Shown piece by piece: positions 34,129 to 46,042 of a DNA stretch of 60,000 bases; position 1 is the first letter of the stretch; each line of letters starts with the position of its first letter. The position numbers and the translations under genes are program-made. The stretch comes from Cryptomeria japonica (taxonomy: Eukaryota > Streptophyta > Pinopsida > Cupressales > Cupressaceae). The notes beneath the pieces are model-generated. The model made no database searches. It had not been told where the DNA came from and saw only the letters and a list, made by a program, of their open reading frames with translations. The stretch spans positions 145,949,091 to 146,009,090 of the forward strand of contig NC_081406.1 of assembly GCF_030272615.1 (NCBI RefSeq). Reading direction: 5' to 3'.

Positions 34129-35179
34129 TGTTAGGTCCTGGAGACAACTGTAGGGGGGGGGGGGGGGTGAATCAGTTGTCCAATACATTCAAACACAATT
34201 AACTTAACCCAAACTTAGTGCTTAATACCGGTAAACCAAACTTTATGCTAGTAGACAATCTTAACAATTAATTGCAGTACCAGTAAAGATTAATGCATGA
34301 AATAGAAAGACAATAACATCCACAACACATAGCACAAATGTTTGTACGTGGAAACCCTGTAAGGGGAAAAACCACAGTGGGAAGCCTTACCCACAATCAA
34401 ATGATACTATTGTAAATAGTATGTGTGTACAATATGGATTCTGCACATGCAAAAAGGCCATCTGCCTAGAGCTCACTACTCAATCACAAAATGAGAGTCA
34501 CACTAACTACAATTGGATGGTTAAATCCAATAATAATGTACTACATAAAATAACATCTTCATATGCTGGATTCAGTACCGGTGTAGTTCTGATTGCCTTC
34601 ACAAAATCCTTCCTTCAACCTTCAAATGATGTTTGTGTGTATAGCTCTGCTTATTTTTGCATATACCTTATTGCAATCCTTTTCACATTCACACTTCAAT
34701 CTCATAAATGAGATCTTACATTTATACCATAACCTAAGACCAATTTGAATAGGTCAACTCACTAAAAGATATTACAAGTAAATCAATATCCGATGCATGA
34801 TTTTGGCTCAATGCATTTACAATAATAATAAATCATCTCCATAACGTGTTGTACTGATCTAGAATAGATATGTTTGTTAGTGCTTATCCTAGACCTATTT
34901 GCTGGTAACAAAAAATATGTAAACTCGAATAAACAATTAACCAAATCGCCAAAACCAAGCGATTGAATAATGTCTTCAACATAACCAAGTAGTTTCCAAG
35001 TCATTCCAATTGTCTATGAACAATATAATCTACCCGTGAACCAATATTGGTGACTATGCATAAGTCTCTAACTTGTCGGTGAACATAACCAAAATCTCTA
35101 AGTGCTGATAAGTGTTGACAAGCGATAACAATTGTTGATATCAATGACAAAACCATATCAACATATCAAAATGCCAACA
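34129..35179 (-). repeat. Element E 5' LTR
   Basis: Plus-strand start TGTTAGG, end GCCAACA. Hairpin 2 is at 34143-34180, with a G tract several bases longer than in the other LTR; hairpin 1 is at 34348-34375. Confidence 0.9.
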
Positions 35180-35184
35180 ATAAC

Positions 35185-36468
35185 ATCTATATAGTTTGCT
35201 TTCATTAGAATAACCAAGAAATATGCTTTCATCACATCTAGGATCAAATTTCTCAATGATATCATCTCTCCTGATATAACATTTACTACCAAATTTTTTG
35301 AAATACTTGACTATAGGGGTATTTCCAAACCATAATTCATAAGGTGTCTGACCGGTTTCTCCTTTGATATGTACTCTATTGAATGTATAAAATGGGTAGA
35401 CTAGCTTCCATCATCATTGTTCTTGCAACATCCAAGATAGTTTTGTTCTTCCTTTCCACAACTCCATTCTGCTGAGGTTTCTGTGGAGTAGAAATTTGTC
35501 TTCTTATACCATGCTTGTTACAAAAGTTGTTAAACTCACCAGATGTGAATTCTCCACCATGATCTGATCTCAAACATTTAATCTTCAATCTTGTCACTAA
35601 AGATTTTAAACTTTTCAAATGCTTTAGATTTTTCTTTAAGAAAAGTAACCCATATCATTGTAGAATAATCATCAATGATTAGCATTAAATATCTATCACC
35701 TTGAAAACTTTTAACTCTAGTATGGCCACACAAATCAGTATGTATAAGATCAAGAACATCATTTGATTTTTCTTGTATACTCCTAAAAGAGGTTCTGACC
35801 TGTTTACCCATTTGACATTCTTTACATACCAGATTATAGGGCTTCACAATCTTGGGTATATCCGTAACTGCCTTAGTTGAACTAAGCTTCACAATGCAAT
35901 CAAAATTCACATGACACAGACTTTTATGCCATAGCCAACTCTCATCAATTTGTGTAATAAAAAATGTCTTCTCACCGAAGTTCGAATGAAATATATTACC
36001 TTTGGTATGTGTACTGGTTGCAATCTCCAAGACAAATCTGTTAATGATTTTGCATTTTCCATCCTTGAACTGTAATTGAAATCCCTTATCTACCAATTTT
36101 CCAACACAAAAAATATTATGCCTCAAACCTTCAACATAATAAATATTATCATTATTGTTCTTACCATCCAATGATAGAGTTCCCTTTCCTTTGATCATAC
36201 ATGCTTTGTCATCTCCAAATCTAACTAGACCACCATCAAATTCTTGCAAAGATAGAAACTTCCCGTTATCTCCAGTCATATGATGTGAACAATCACTATC
36301 AATTACCCATTCATCCTTGTCTTCAATTTTAGCATCAAGTGCCTTCTCTTCCAGTGTCGGATCATCTTCCTTGATAGCCATAAATACCCATTCCTTCCAA
36401 TTGTCAGATCCACTAGTAGAGTCTTTTGTCAGTTCATCATCAGAATCAGTAATGCCTTCCTCATCCAC
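35185..36468 (-). pseudogene. Element F protease and integrase
   Basis: The protease active site reads WVIDSDCSHHMTGD: the Gly after DS is replaced by Asp, which should disturb the catalytic loop. FGDDKACMIKGKG and the pre-integrase HHCC (WHKSLCHVNFDC; CKECQMG) follow, then LIIDDYSTM with the first catalytic Asp. A frameshift near 35600 leads into 35618-35376, with LRSDHGGEF and QQNGVVERKN. A roughly 30-residue step near 35380 (REVV missing) suggests a small deletion. Confidence 0.82.
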
Positions 36469-36483
36469 TATGTAGCATGATTT

Positions 36484-37409
36484 TTATTTGTTTTTCTTGA
36501 ATTTATACTTATTTTGATATCTAGGGTTAGGCTTAAATGATCTTCTAACTCTTTCTTCAAATCTTGAATTTCTTTCAGGACATCTAGATGCAAAATGACC
36601 AATCTTATTACATGCAAAACATTTAAAAGGTGCTTTTCCTTCATACTTACTTCCTACCGGTCCTTTAAGTACTCTTCTAGAAAATAGTGCTTCAAGTTTC
36701 TCAAACTCATCATCTTCTCTCTTCATATCTTTTAATTCCTTTGCATACAAATCTTTCTAGTCTTGCTTACCAATTGTAGATGTATATGCATGAAAGCAGG
36801 TTCAGTCTTCACAACTCCAGAAGGTCCAAATTCTTCAAGTCTAAAAGAAGATAGTTTCCCAACCAAGGTATCTATGTTGATAGATGTATTAGCCAATATT
36901 CTCAACTCATTAATAGCAGTAGCCTTCAATTTTTAAGCCGATGGTAGGGCTCTCAGGACTTTAGAAATAATTTCATCTTCGCTTAGAGTTCCACCATAAT
37001 ATTGAATTCCCATAACAATCTCATTTACCCTTTCCATGAATGTAGTAATCCTTTCATATTCTTCCATCTTTAGGTTTTCATATCTCACCCGATAACCATC
37101 AAGCTTAGCAATGTTCACTGTAGGGTCACCTTCATTAAGAGTCTCCAACTTATCCCATATAGCCTTTCCATATGATTTGTCAGTTAATCCCATTATTTGC
37201 TAATCAGAAAGTGCACATGAGAGGGCTTCTCTTGCTCTACAATCATTCTCAATCTCCTTGTCTAGGTTTGTCGGAGGAGGATTGCTAGATCCCAGATTAT
37301 AGGGTGTGACACCATTTTGTGTGATCTCCCAAATCTCCTTGCCAAGACATCTCAGATGAGTCTCCATCTGAATCTTCCATACTGTGTAATTTGTTCCATC
37401 AAGCCTCAA
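36484..37409 (-). pseudogene. Element F gag
   Basis: Three open parts (37409-37200, 37193-36933, 36929-36732) and the knuckle segment 36750-36484 together cover gag. LDGTNYTVWKIQMETHL opens it. TTFMERVNEIVMGIQ and KATAINELR follow. The knuckle CFACNKIGHFASRCP is complete, unlike in C1 and E. Single stops separate the pieces. Confidence 0.82.
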
Positions 37410-38744
37410 AATATATCTTCAAAAGATAGCTCTAGAAGAACTGAATGAACTTGAACTATTAGTCACCATAGGATCTTCCTCAAGTGGTTAAGCTTTCTAT
37501 AGAGAATACAAAATCTCTAATACCAATTGTTAAATAGTTAAAATAACTAGAAGACAACTGAGAGGGGGGGTGAATTAGTTATCTCAGATTACCAGAACCC
37601 TTAGCAATTTAAAATTCAATATTGGAACCCAAAACATTAATACCAAAATAGAAGATAAACCAATTAAGCATAAACAATAATAATAGAATCAATGTCATCC
37701 ACATAACACCAAGATTTATACGTGGAAAACTCAGTAAAGGGAAAAACCATGGCAGGAAGCCTACCCTTAGTCAGATAATACTTCTACAGTAAGTATGTCA
37801 ATTACAATTGAGGGGTCCGCACTTGCAGGAAGGCCAATAACCTAGCGCACACTGGTCATCACAAAAAGAGTTTGAATGACTACATAGAAATCCAAACTAC
37901 AATCCGTAGAAGTGTTGAACTGCAAAAAGATAGCATCTCCTATGCCTGAGTATTGGTCCGATTAAGCTCAATACCAGAGGCTAAATCCTCTTACATAAAC
38001 CCAATCCAATCTTCAATGATCAACCAACTCCTCTGCTTGAATGATATTATATTTTTTGCACATTACATTCTTTGACAATGACCTCTAACATTAACCATGA
38101 TGATCTACAATGAGATCTTACATCTATATATACAAAACCTTGGCCATAAATAACCAGGTCGGCTACCAGACAATAAAATGATTACATAATTACAAACCAT
38201 CTTGTCCTTAGGCCAAATAAATAATATCAACATATACGACATCCTAGAAATATATCAATAGGTTCTGTCCACATGTTACATTAATGTCAGTCGATAACCT
38301 AGATCAACGGGGACCCAGTATAGGTCCATATGCTATAGCAATGATCTCCATATGCCAAGTCTCAAACATGATCATCAACAACATCCTAAATCTCCACTAG
38401 AAGCTGCACCAACACCATTTATGCAATTTATCAAAGATCTCCAACAAAATCTCTGCCGATGAAACCCTCGTCAAAACCAGAAATCAAGCTTCTAAGTAAG
38501 CAGGATAGCATCCGATCACCAGACCAAAACCAACTAACCAAATATGAGTATGAGTATCATGAACAAGCCAATTCCATCACTAAACTATATCGGAGCTTAC
38601 CAGATCATGTTGGATCCAAGTTAACCAGAAACCACTCAACCTACTAGGACTAGAAGGGTGTCGGTAAAGCATCCAGACATCTAGTGTTGGCATCAATGAT
38701 AAAACAACAGTGCAATACATAATCAATTTCACCAAATGGACAAC

Positions 38745-38935
38745 AAATACAACTCCCTCTCTAATTTGAAGTCTAAGTCTCCTAATGATCATTGAAAATT
38801 CCTACTGAGAATTTAGTCAAGCATAATTGAGTATAGTTTTTCAATCAAGGAGTCAAGCATTCAAGTCTTAGCAAATCATGGATTAATCATAATGAGTTAC
38901 TCCACGATGAAGGTATTCATTAACACCATTCAAGA
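38745..38935. other. Short flank between F and G
   Basis: 191 bp outside any element I can delimit. It is the pre-insertion DNA of F and G or an unrecognised fragment. No ORF or repeat seen. Confidence 0.5.
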
Positions 38936-40139
38936 TGTTAGGATAATCGGTGGACAACTAAGAGGGGGGGTGAGGTGAATCAATTGTCAATAGATTATGA
39001 ATCTTTAAGCATACACAACCTTCTACCAGATTGCATCAACCAAATACCAGAATAGAAAATATAACATTTAAGCACAAACATAAATCACAAAACAATTACC
39101 ATCCATTCACAACACATAACACCATGGTGGGAAGCCTACACACCATGGTGGGAAAAACCATGGTGGGAAGCCTACACACAGTCAAATAATACTTCTGCAG
39201 TAAGTATGTGATTACAATAAGATGGAATTCAACATGCAGGAAGACACACTACCTAGAGTGCATTTCTCATCACAAAGGAGCCTCACGGATTACAAACAAA
39301 ATCTAGACTACAATCCAGAAAGATGAATGAATTGCAAGAATAGCATCTCCTATTCCTAAGTACAGTTCCAGTTAAGCTCAATATCAGAGGCCTAAAACAT
39401 CTTACACAAACCCAATTCAATCACCTAAGATCAACTAGAACCTCTACATATGATTATAACTTTATTCGCATATAGATAATCCCATAACCACAATCCCATG
39501 ATCTACAAAGAGATCTTACATCATATATATACGAACCCAGAACCTAAACAATTAGGTTGGCCACCTGAAAGATAATACAATAAATCCATTACATAATCCC
39601 GCAAACCAATGATAAACCAAGTCGTCTTGAGACCGAAGCAACATAAACCAATCAATAAATCCAGCCGGTAACACATTTGGAGCATACAACACGTTGCATA
39701 AATTGGTCGATAATCTAGCAAAATAGGTCACCATAAGCTAAATGAAACACCAATAATCAACTGGAACATGAAGATGATAACCATCATCATCATGATAACC
39801 ATATAGAGGCCGAACCAACACCACTTATCAGATCCATCAAAAGATCTTCAACAACGTGCTGCAGATAAAACCCTTACCAGTAACCAAAAGGCTTACTAGA
39901 ACAAAATATAACTTCCAGATCATCAAGTCCCAAACCAGCTGAATATGATATGCATTAGGAACACATGAATAACCAATCCAAACCAATTCCTCAAACCAAA
40001 GTATACCAAAGATGATCTCCAAATCAATATCATAAACCAACCACTCTACCGGAATCCGATAGACAACCAAAACAATGAGTGTTGACATCAATGACAAACA
40101 TCAGTGCAAGACATAATAAATTCCTCCAAAATGCCATCA
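38936..40139 (-). repeat. Element G 3' LTR (1204 bp)
   Basis: Plus-strand start TGTTAGGATAATCGG, end GCCATCA. Hairpin 2 is at 38953-38988. A short duplication of the ACACCATGGTGGGAAG module lies at about 39120-39175, in the place of hairpin 1. Confidence 0.85.
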
Positions 40140-41340
40140 ATCTCCCCCTTTGGCATTGATGGCAACACTAGATGTGAAAAATATCCAAGTTCCAAGAAAT
40201 GCCAAACAAGTCTCCCCCAAAGGAAGACAACCAACAATCTCCCAAAAATGATATAGCAACGAAGTTCCAAACTCCCCCTGAGAATGATATGTATGTTAAG
40301 CTCCGATCTCTCCCCTTTGACTGATATATCTGTTCAACTCTATTTTTCACTTGTATATCTCTCCCCCTTTGACATCCATGCTAGAAATATGACATAAACA
40401 TCAAAGAAAAATCAAAAGAACCATTGAACCACATAGCTAACTACTCCCCCTGAGTAGTAGCACCAACACATCAATCTAGAATGAATAATAGCTCTGAGAA
40501 TGCATATCATATTGATGCCAATCCGCATCACTCAAGTCTCTACCGGAGGGGCAGAAACCCCCAATTTGTCTCTGAAGTACTCAAATGATTCCTTACACAA
40601 AGGTTTAGTGAAGATATCTGCAATCTTCTCTTTAGTGTTCACATAGACCAATTTGACTTCATTTGCTTCCACCTTCTCGTTTAGAAAATTATACTTGAGT
40701 GAAATGTGCTATCTTAGAATGAAATACCGGATTCTTTGATATGTCAATAGCAATAGAGTTATCACAGTGAATAACTACTGATTCATTACAATCTACTTTT
40801 ATATCCTTGAACATTTTTTTCATCCATAGAACTTGTGTACAATTAGTAGCAACAACAACATACTCAACTTCAAAAGTAGATAAAGAAGTACATGACTATT
40901 TCTTGCTGATCCATGAAAAAAGTTTCTTTCCAAGAAAGAAAGCTCCACCAGATGTGCTCTTCCAGTCAACAACATCTCTAGCCCAATCTACATCTATATA
41001 TGCACATAGTGTGAAGTCATCATCTTTAGGATACCACAAACCATACTCAGTTGTTCCTTGTAAATATCTGGAAAATCATTTTCACCATAATCTCATGATT
41101 CTCTCTAGGATCGCACAGATATCTTGATACAATACAAAATACATTTGTTATATCCGGTCTAGTCTGAGTCAAATATAACAAACCCCCAATCATAGATTTA
41201 TACCTTGTAGGATTTACCAGAGCTGTTATATCTTTCCTTGTTAATTTCTAACTTGTAACCATAAGAGTAGTAACTGGTTTAGAATTTTCCATACCAAATT
41301 TCTTCAACAACTCTCTAGCATACTTAGTTAAAAAGATGAA
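40140..41340 (-). pseudogene. Element G 3' UTR, PPT and RNase H
   Basis: 40140-40540 is noncoding, with the PPT at 40140-40153 and further AAAGGGGGAGA-type runs near 40210, 40275, 40365 and 40445. RNase H homology spans about 41340-40545 in several frames: YIDVDWARD, KVEYVVVATN, and a Pro-Leu-rich end similar to that of E. Stops interrupt it. Confidence 0.7.
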
Positions 41341-41355
41341 AATGCATTTGTCAGT

Positions 41356-42082
41356 CTAAGTAATCTGCAAACCTAAGAAAAATATCATCTCCCCAATCAT
41401 AGACATTTCAACTTCATTCTTCATATTATCAAAGAATTCCATACATAATTTATCTTCACCTCCAAAAATGATATCATCAACAAAGACCCCAACAATCAAT
41501 ATATCATCATCAGTGATCTTATAATACAAGTTATTGTCAGCATTACCTTTAGTGAAACCAAGCTTCAAAAGATATTTGTCCAATCTAGCATACCAAGCTC
41601 TAGGGGATTGTTTCAATACATATAAAGCTTTCCTTAACCTTCAAACCATGTTTTTGTCATCTAAAAGTGAAAAATACATCATGTTTCTCAATGTAAACTT
41701 CCTCTTCAAGATCTCCACTCAAAAATGTGCACTTAAAATCTATCTGATAAACCTTGTATTTCTTATGTGCAGCATAAGCAAGAAATAATCTCACAACTTC
41801 AATCCTAGCTATCAGAGCAAAAGTCTCATCATAATCAATTCCTTCCTTTTGAGAATATCCTTTACATACCAATCTAGCCTTGTTCCTCACAACTTGTCCA
41901 TCTTCATTTATTCATTCCTAAAAACCCATTTAGTTCTAATAACATTCTTATTTTTAGGTTGGGGAACTAAAGTCCATGTGTTATTCTTTTCTATCTAATC
42001 CAATTCTTGTTCCATAGCTTTCATCCAACTTTCATCTTTACATGCTTCAATAACTTATGCCAGTTCAACTTGAGAAACTAAA
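41356..42082 (-). pseudogene. Element G reverse transcriptase
   Basis: Reading from 42082 on the minus strand: EACKDESWMKAMEQELD, a TAG, NNTWTLVPQPKNKNVI, KWVFRNE, then 41890-41657 with KARLVCKGYSQKEG and YQIDFKCTFLSGDLEEE. The segment 41616-41356 gives SPRAWYARLDKYLLKLG and the active-site block VFVDDIIFGG. Frameshifts near 41900 and 41630 break it. It retains the fingers residues missing in E. Confidence 0.8.
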
Positions 42083-42411
42083 TGTTAGAGTTATCTTTTA
42101 TTAGCTAATAATTATTTATTTAATTATTAGTTGATTATACTTTATGCTTAAGCTAAACTTAGGAATCTTATAATTATTTAGGGTTTTCACCTTTAGGGTT
42201 TTGAGTATCCTCTTATAAGGATTCTCTCTTTGTATTTTCATAACAACTGTAATTATTGAATTGCCTTATTGTTGCATAATCAATATGACTCCTCTTTTTT
42301 GGATCTCTAAATTCTGGCCTCCATATCTTTTTTGCTTCTCTCTTTCTGTGACAAGTTTGCATGTAGGTGATCTTTGGGAGCCGTAGAGTTGATTTTTCCT
42401 CAACTCCAATA
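42083..42411 (+). repeat. Element H 5' LTR
   Basis: 329 bp, matching 56834-57163 closely; followed directly by the PBS at 42412. Confidence 0.9.
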
Positions 42412-42967
42412 TGGTATTAGAGCTCCAGATCTGCATGCCCTTGTTCTCTTCATGTCAGATTTTGGGCCTTGTTCTTCAGATCTGTGCACTCAGGGGTTTG
42501 TGCAGTTGGTTTTTCCATTTCTGGGGGTAGCTGATTTTTTGGTACATTTTGGTGCCAAAAGGACCTCACAGTTGGATTGAAGAGGCCATTTCCATGAATT
42601 TTGATATAAAAATTGACTTATTTTGGAGTCAGGTGTTCTGGAGGCAAAAAACATATAGGCCCTAGGTCGTACGACTTCGGGCATGCAGATCGAGAAAAAA
42701 TAATAATAATTTATTTATTTTTGGCAGTTTTATGGCTTGCCTAGGCCGATCAAGACATTGTCGACCGTCAACAGTTTGTTAACCATTGGGACCATCCTGG
42801 CAGTAGCTTGGGCCTCGCCAGCAGCTAGCAAGCTGCTTGCAACTCGGGCCCTGCCAGGCGCTCGAGACCAGCTTGCCACCCGGGATCCCACCACCACCAC
42901 CGCCCCCCAGAAACCTGCCCGGCAGCCGCCAACTACCCTCGGCTTGGTTGCCACCGAAACGCCACCT
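42412..42967 (+). other. Element H internal region, left part
   Basis: Begins with the PBS. A GC-rich section (about 42740-42967) with a CCACCAC run contrasts with the AT-rich surroundings. It contains an ORF-like stretch, but codon content is low-complexity and I do not call a gene. Confidence 0.6.
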
Positions 42968-43503
42968 TGTTGGCAATTAACACTCATTGGATTCATTTTG
43001 TTGTCATTGATGGCAACAAGATATGATGGAAGTCATAAACTGACACTAGGAAGCACATCCCAATAGATACCAACATTGGAGCCCTAGGTCGTACGACTTC
43101 GGGCATGCAGATCGAGAAAAAATAATAATAATTTATTTATTTTTGGTAGTTTTATGGCTTGCCTAGGCCGATCAAGACATTGTCGACCGTCAACAGTTTG
43201 TTAACTGTTGGGACCATCCTGGCAATAGCTTGGGCCCCGCCAGCAGCTAGCAAGCTGCTCGTAACTCAGGCCTTGCCAGGCGCTCGAGACCAGCTTGCCA
43301 CCCGGGATCCCACCACCACCACCGCCCCCCAGAAACCTGCTCGGAAGCCGCCAACTACCCTCGGCCTGGTTGCCACCCAAACGCCACTCTGTTGGCAATT
43401 AACACTCATTGGATTCATTTTGTTGTCATTGATGGCAACAAGATATGATGGAAGTCATAAACCGACACTAGGAAGCACATCCCAATAGATACCAGCTTTG
43501 GAG
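42661..43503 (+). repeat. Tandem duplication of about 421 bp across the H/I junction
   Basis: Copy 1 is 42661-43081 and copy 2 is 43082-43503; each begins CCCTAGGTCGTACGAC. Each copy contains H sequence followed by the first 114 bp of the I LTR, so the duplication happened after I inserted. The two copies differ at only a few positions. Confidence 0.85.
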
Positions 43504-43808
43504 TATTTAGGGCTACACCAACATCAACATCAACACTTCTTTGGAAGCTGAAATCAAGGAAAATTTACTTGAATCATTTTGTAATTATTATTGTCAAGGC
43601 AGACATTTTTTGTAAATGTATTGTAAGCTGACATAAGGCATATCATTTGTAATAGGTATATAGGTTAGTCTGCTAGGTTATTTTTGAAAAAGAACAAGAT
43701 ATATGATATGTGTGGATAAAGGAGAATATAGCATAACTATTCGATGCGAAATATATGTATGGAGATCATTTTGTATGTGAATGCTATATCATACAATGAT
43801 CTGTAGAT
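43390..43808 (+). repeat. Element I 5' LTR, left part
   Basis: Matches 53821 onward in the 3' LTR. Interrupted by J at TAGAT (43804-43808). Confidence 0.88.
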
Positions 43809-44555
43809 TGTTGGAAAATACACACTCCAATGAGAAATTGTAGGTGATTGAAGGTATTGTCATTGATGACAACCTTACAATCCTATGGCACTAACACAGG
43901 CACCGACAATGGCAAAGATGTTTACCGATACCCCAGCCAATAGGATTTTGTTTATTATATTTTGTATTTAATTATAAAATCTTTTTGTAAAGCCAACAAG
44001 GCAAATTGTAATAGGACTCATACAAGTATGATATCTTGTAAATCATTTGTGTAAGCAAGTATGGAATGTAATAGGTAGATGCGAATATTAAGGCAGATTT
44101 TGGAATAAGGTTTATGGAAGTTGTATGAGCTTAAACCGGTACTGAACTTGGCATATCAGATGCTGAATCGAAGCAATACATGATATTGGATTCGCATAAT
44201 CCATTTTTGTAAGTTAGTGAGACTTCCTTTTTGTAATTAAGCAGTGAGCTTTAGGCAGTTGTCCTTCCTGAATGTGCAGGGCCCTATTGTAATTAATATT
44301 CACTTATTGGCCAGTGAGCAAATATTGTGGGTCATAAATCCCACCAAGGTTTTTCCCACAACAGTTTTCCTCGTTAAAAATATTGTGTTATGGTGTGCCT
44401 TCTACATGTTGTGGTTATTGATCTTATTTAGTGCATTATTTCTCGTTTACCGGTACACTGTTTTGGCATGAAATTCATTTGATAAGTTCAGAAAATCCAT
44501 TAACCAGTTAGATACTGATTCAGCCCCCGTCTTAGTATCTTTGGGAATCCTAACA
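43809..44555 (+). repeat. Element J 5' LTR
   Basis: Hairpin 2 is at 44510-44540 (AGATACTGA/TTAGTATCT); hairpin 1 near 44346-44372. About 40 bp shorter than the 3' LTR, mostly from a missing stretch near 43890-43910. Confidence 0.88.
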
Positions 44556-44626
44556 ATTGGTATCAAATCCTGGTCCTCTATTTTCAAAAGCTTAACAACT
44601 TGAGGAAGATTCTGACACTGGTATAG

Positions 44627-45741
44627 ATGGAAAACCTGAGAAAGCAATTGGAAATAGCTCTTGCAAATTATGATACAGAAAAGTTGAAAAATATGAAACT
44701 TGAAGATGATTTGAAGGTTGCATAGGAAATCATTCAAGGACTTCAAGAAAATCTCACTATTGCTAGGAACAAAAGAAGAGAACTTCATGCGAAGATACAT
44801 AGTAATAATGATGAAAAAGAAACTCTTAATGATCTTGTAAGCAAGATGAAGCAGGAAAACATGGCCTCAAGAAATGAGATGCAAGATATGACTATGAGGT
44901 TTTGTAAAGACATTGAAGATCGAAAAAAGAATGAAGATGATTTGGCTAGGAGAATCAATGATGCTGGAAATGAAAATCTAAGACTCAGTCATGAAAATGA
45001 TATGTTGAAGACAGATATAATTCACTTGGAGCATGATAAGTCTGAACTCATGAGACAGAAAGATTTCTTGGAAAATGAGTTGGCTACTGCAAATCAACAC
45101 AAGGAGAAATTCAAGAAAAGTTCAGAGGAACTTGATGACATGCTGAAAAATTAGAAACCTAATGGAGATACAAATGGCCTTGGCTTTGAAATTGGTGAAA
45201 GCTCCGGTACTACAAACAATCATGATCATAGTAAACTAGTAAGAAAACCTAATGCCTACAAATTCAATGGAAAATGCTTTAACTGTAACAAGTATGGTCA
45301 TAGAGAAAATCAGTGTAGATCTAGAAACTATCAGAACACCAATGCACCCACCAGTCAATGTTCTAATTGCAACAAAGTTGGTCATAATTCAGAAAATTGC
45401 AGAATGAATGTAAGATGTCATGTTTGTGGAAGATTTGGACACTTATCTAATCAATGCAGAACACATACCAACATAGGATATGGAAAAACTATTTAGAAAA
45501 AAACAATGTGACTTGTTATGCTTGTAACAAGATTAGACATATTGCAAAATTTTGTCGAAGTAAGGCATCATTGGCAAATAACAAAGGACCTAGTTTGAAA
45601 GGTAAAGAGAAGGTTGAAGAGGTAAAACAAGAATTCTCAAAACAATGGATTAGAAAATTAGATCAGAATGTTAATGAAGCTATTCCTTCATGGGTAGAAC
45701 ATAGTATCACTCCATTGGCAGGAGATTCTTCATCAAACTGA
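44627..45741 (+). pseudogene. Element J ORF1: coiled-coil protein with four CCHC zinc knuckles
   Basis: Begins MENLRKQLEIALANYD at 44627. Residues 1-175 are helical and charged, with heptad patterning (LRLSHENDMLKTDIIHLEHD). Four knuckles follow: CFNCNKYGHRENQC, CSNCNKVGHNSENC, CHVCGRFGHLSNQC and CYACNKIRHIAKFC, the last with His-spacing changed by an Arg for Gly. TAG codons interrupt at about 44735 and 45152. A frameshift in an A run near 45498 moves the last knuckle to another frame (45454-45741). Autonomous Copia Gags in this window have one knuckle, so four is distinctive. Confidence 0.75.
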
Positions 45742-46042
45742 AAAGAAACCTTTTGGGGGTATGGCAACAAATTGAAAAACATGCTAATTTACCCTCAGTT
45801 GATGGTGAGAAGTTGAAATACTTCTTTATCGGCAAATGTGTTAAGTTTCACTTAACCGACAAGCATTTAATGTGGTAGTTGAAGGAAATGACATTATAAA
45901 GCAAGTGTTTTGGCTTTTTTTCATTCTCCAAGCATTCAAATTTCCTTAGAGTGCAAAAATTCCAAGTGAAGGCATCCACAACGAGAAGTGAAGCAAATCA
46001 TTCAATTATTCAAACCTAAAGGCAGATTAAGATATTTATACA

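Larger units (their letters stand above)
28616..35179 (-). mobile_element. Copia LTR retrotransposon E, complete but defective
   Basis: Inserted in element F with perfect TSD ATAAC (28611-28615, 35180-35184). LTRs are 28616-29676 (1061 bp) and 34129-35179 (1051 bp) and are very similar by eye. The PBS is at 34114-34127 (minus-strand ATTGGCATTAGAGC) and the PPT at 29677-29690. The coding order on the minus strand is gag, protease, integrase, RT, RNase H. Damage includes a protease Asp-to-Asn change, stops in integrase and a deletion in RT. Confidence 0.9.
35180..38744 (-). mobile_element. Copia element F, 5' part (internal region and 5' LTR)
   Basis: On the minus strand: 5' LTR (37528-38744, 1217 bp, plus-strand start TGTTAAATAG, end GGACAACA), PBS (37514-37527), gag, protease and integrase up to 35185. 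There element E interrupts it. Only a further 127 bp of F survive at 28489-28615. Hairpin 2 is at 37553-37583 and hairpin 1 at 37722-37750. Confidence 0.85.

Noticed and set aside
38453-42080. CRISPR, tRNA or rRNA genes
   Set aside because: No regular spacer-repeat array, cloverleaf or rRNA-like sequence was found here or elsewhere in the window; the regular repeats are LTR modules and minisatellites.
42737-43488. Two 109-codon ORFs with Ala/Pro-rich sequence, nearly identical to each other
   Set aside because: They are the two copies of the 421-bp tandem duplication, cross the border between H and the I LTR, and so cannot be an original gene.
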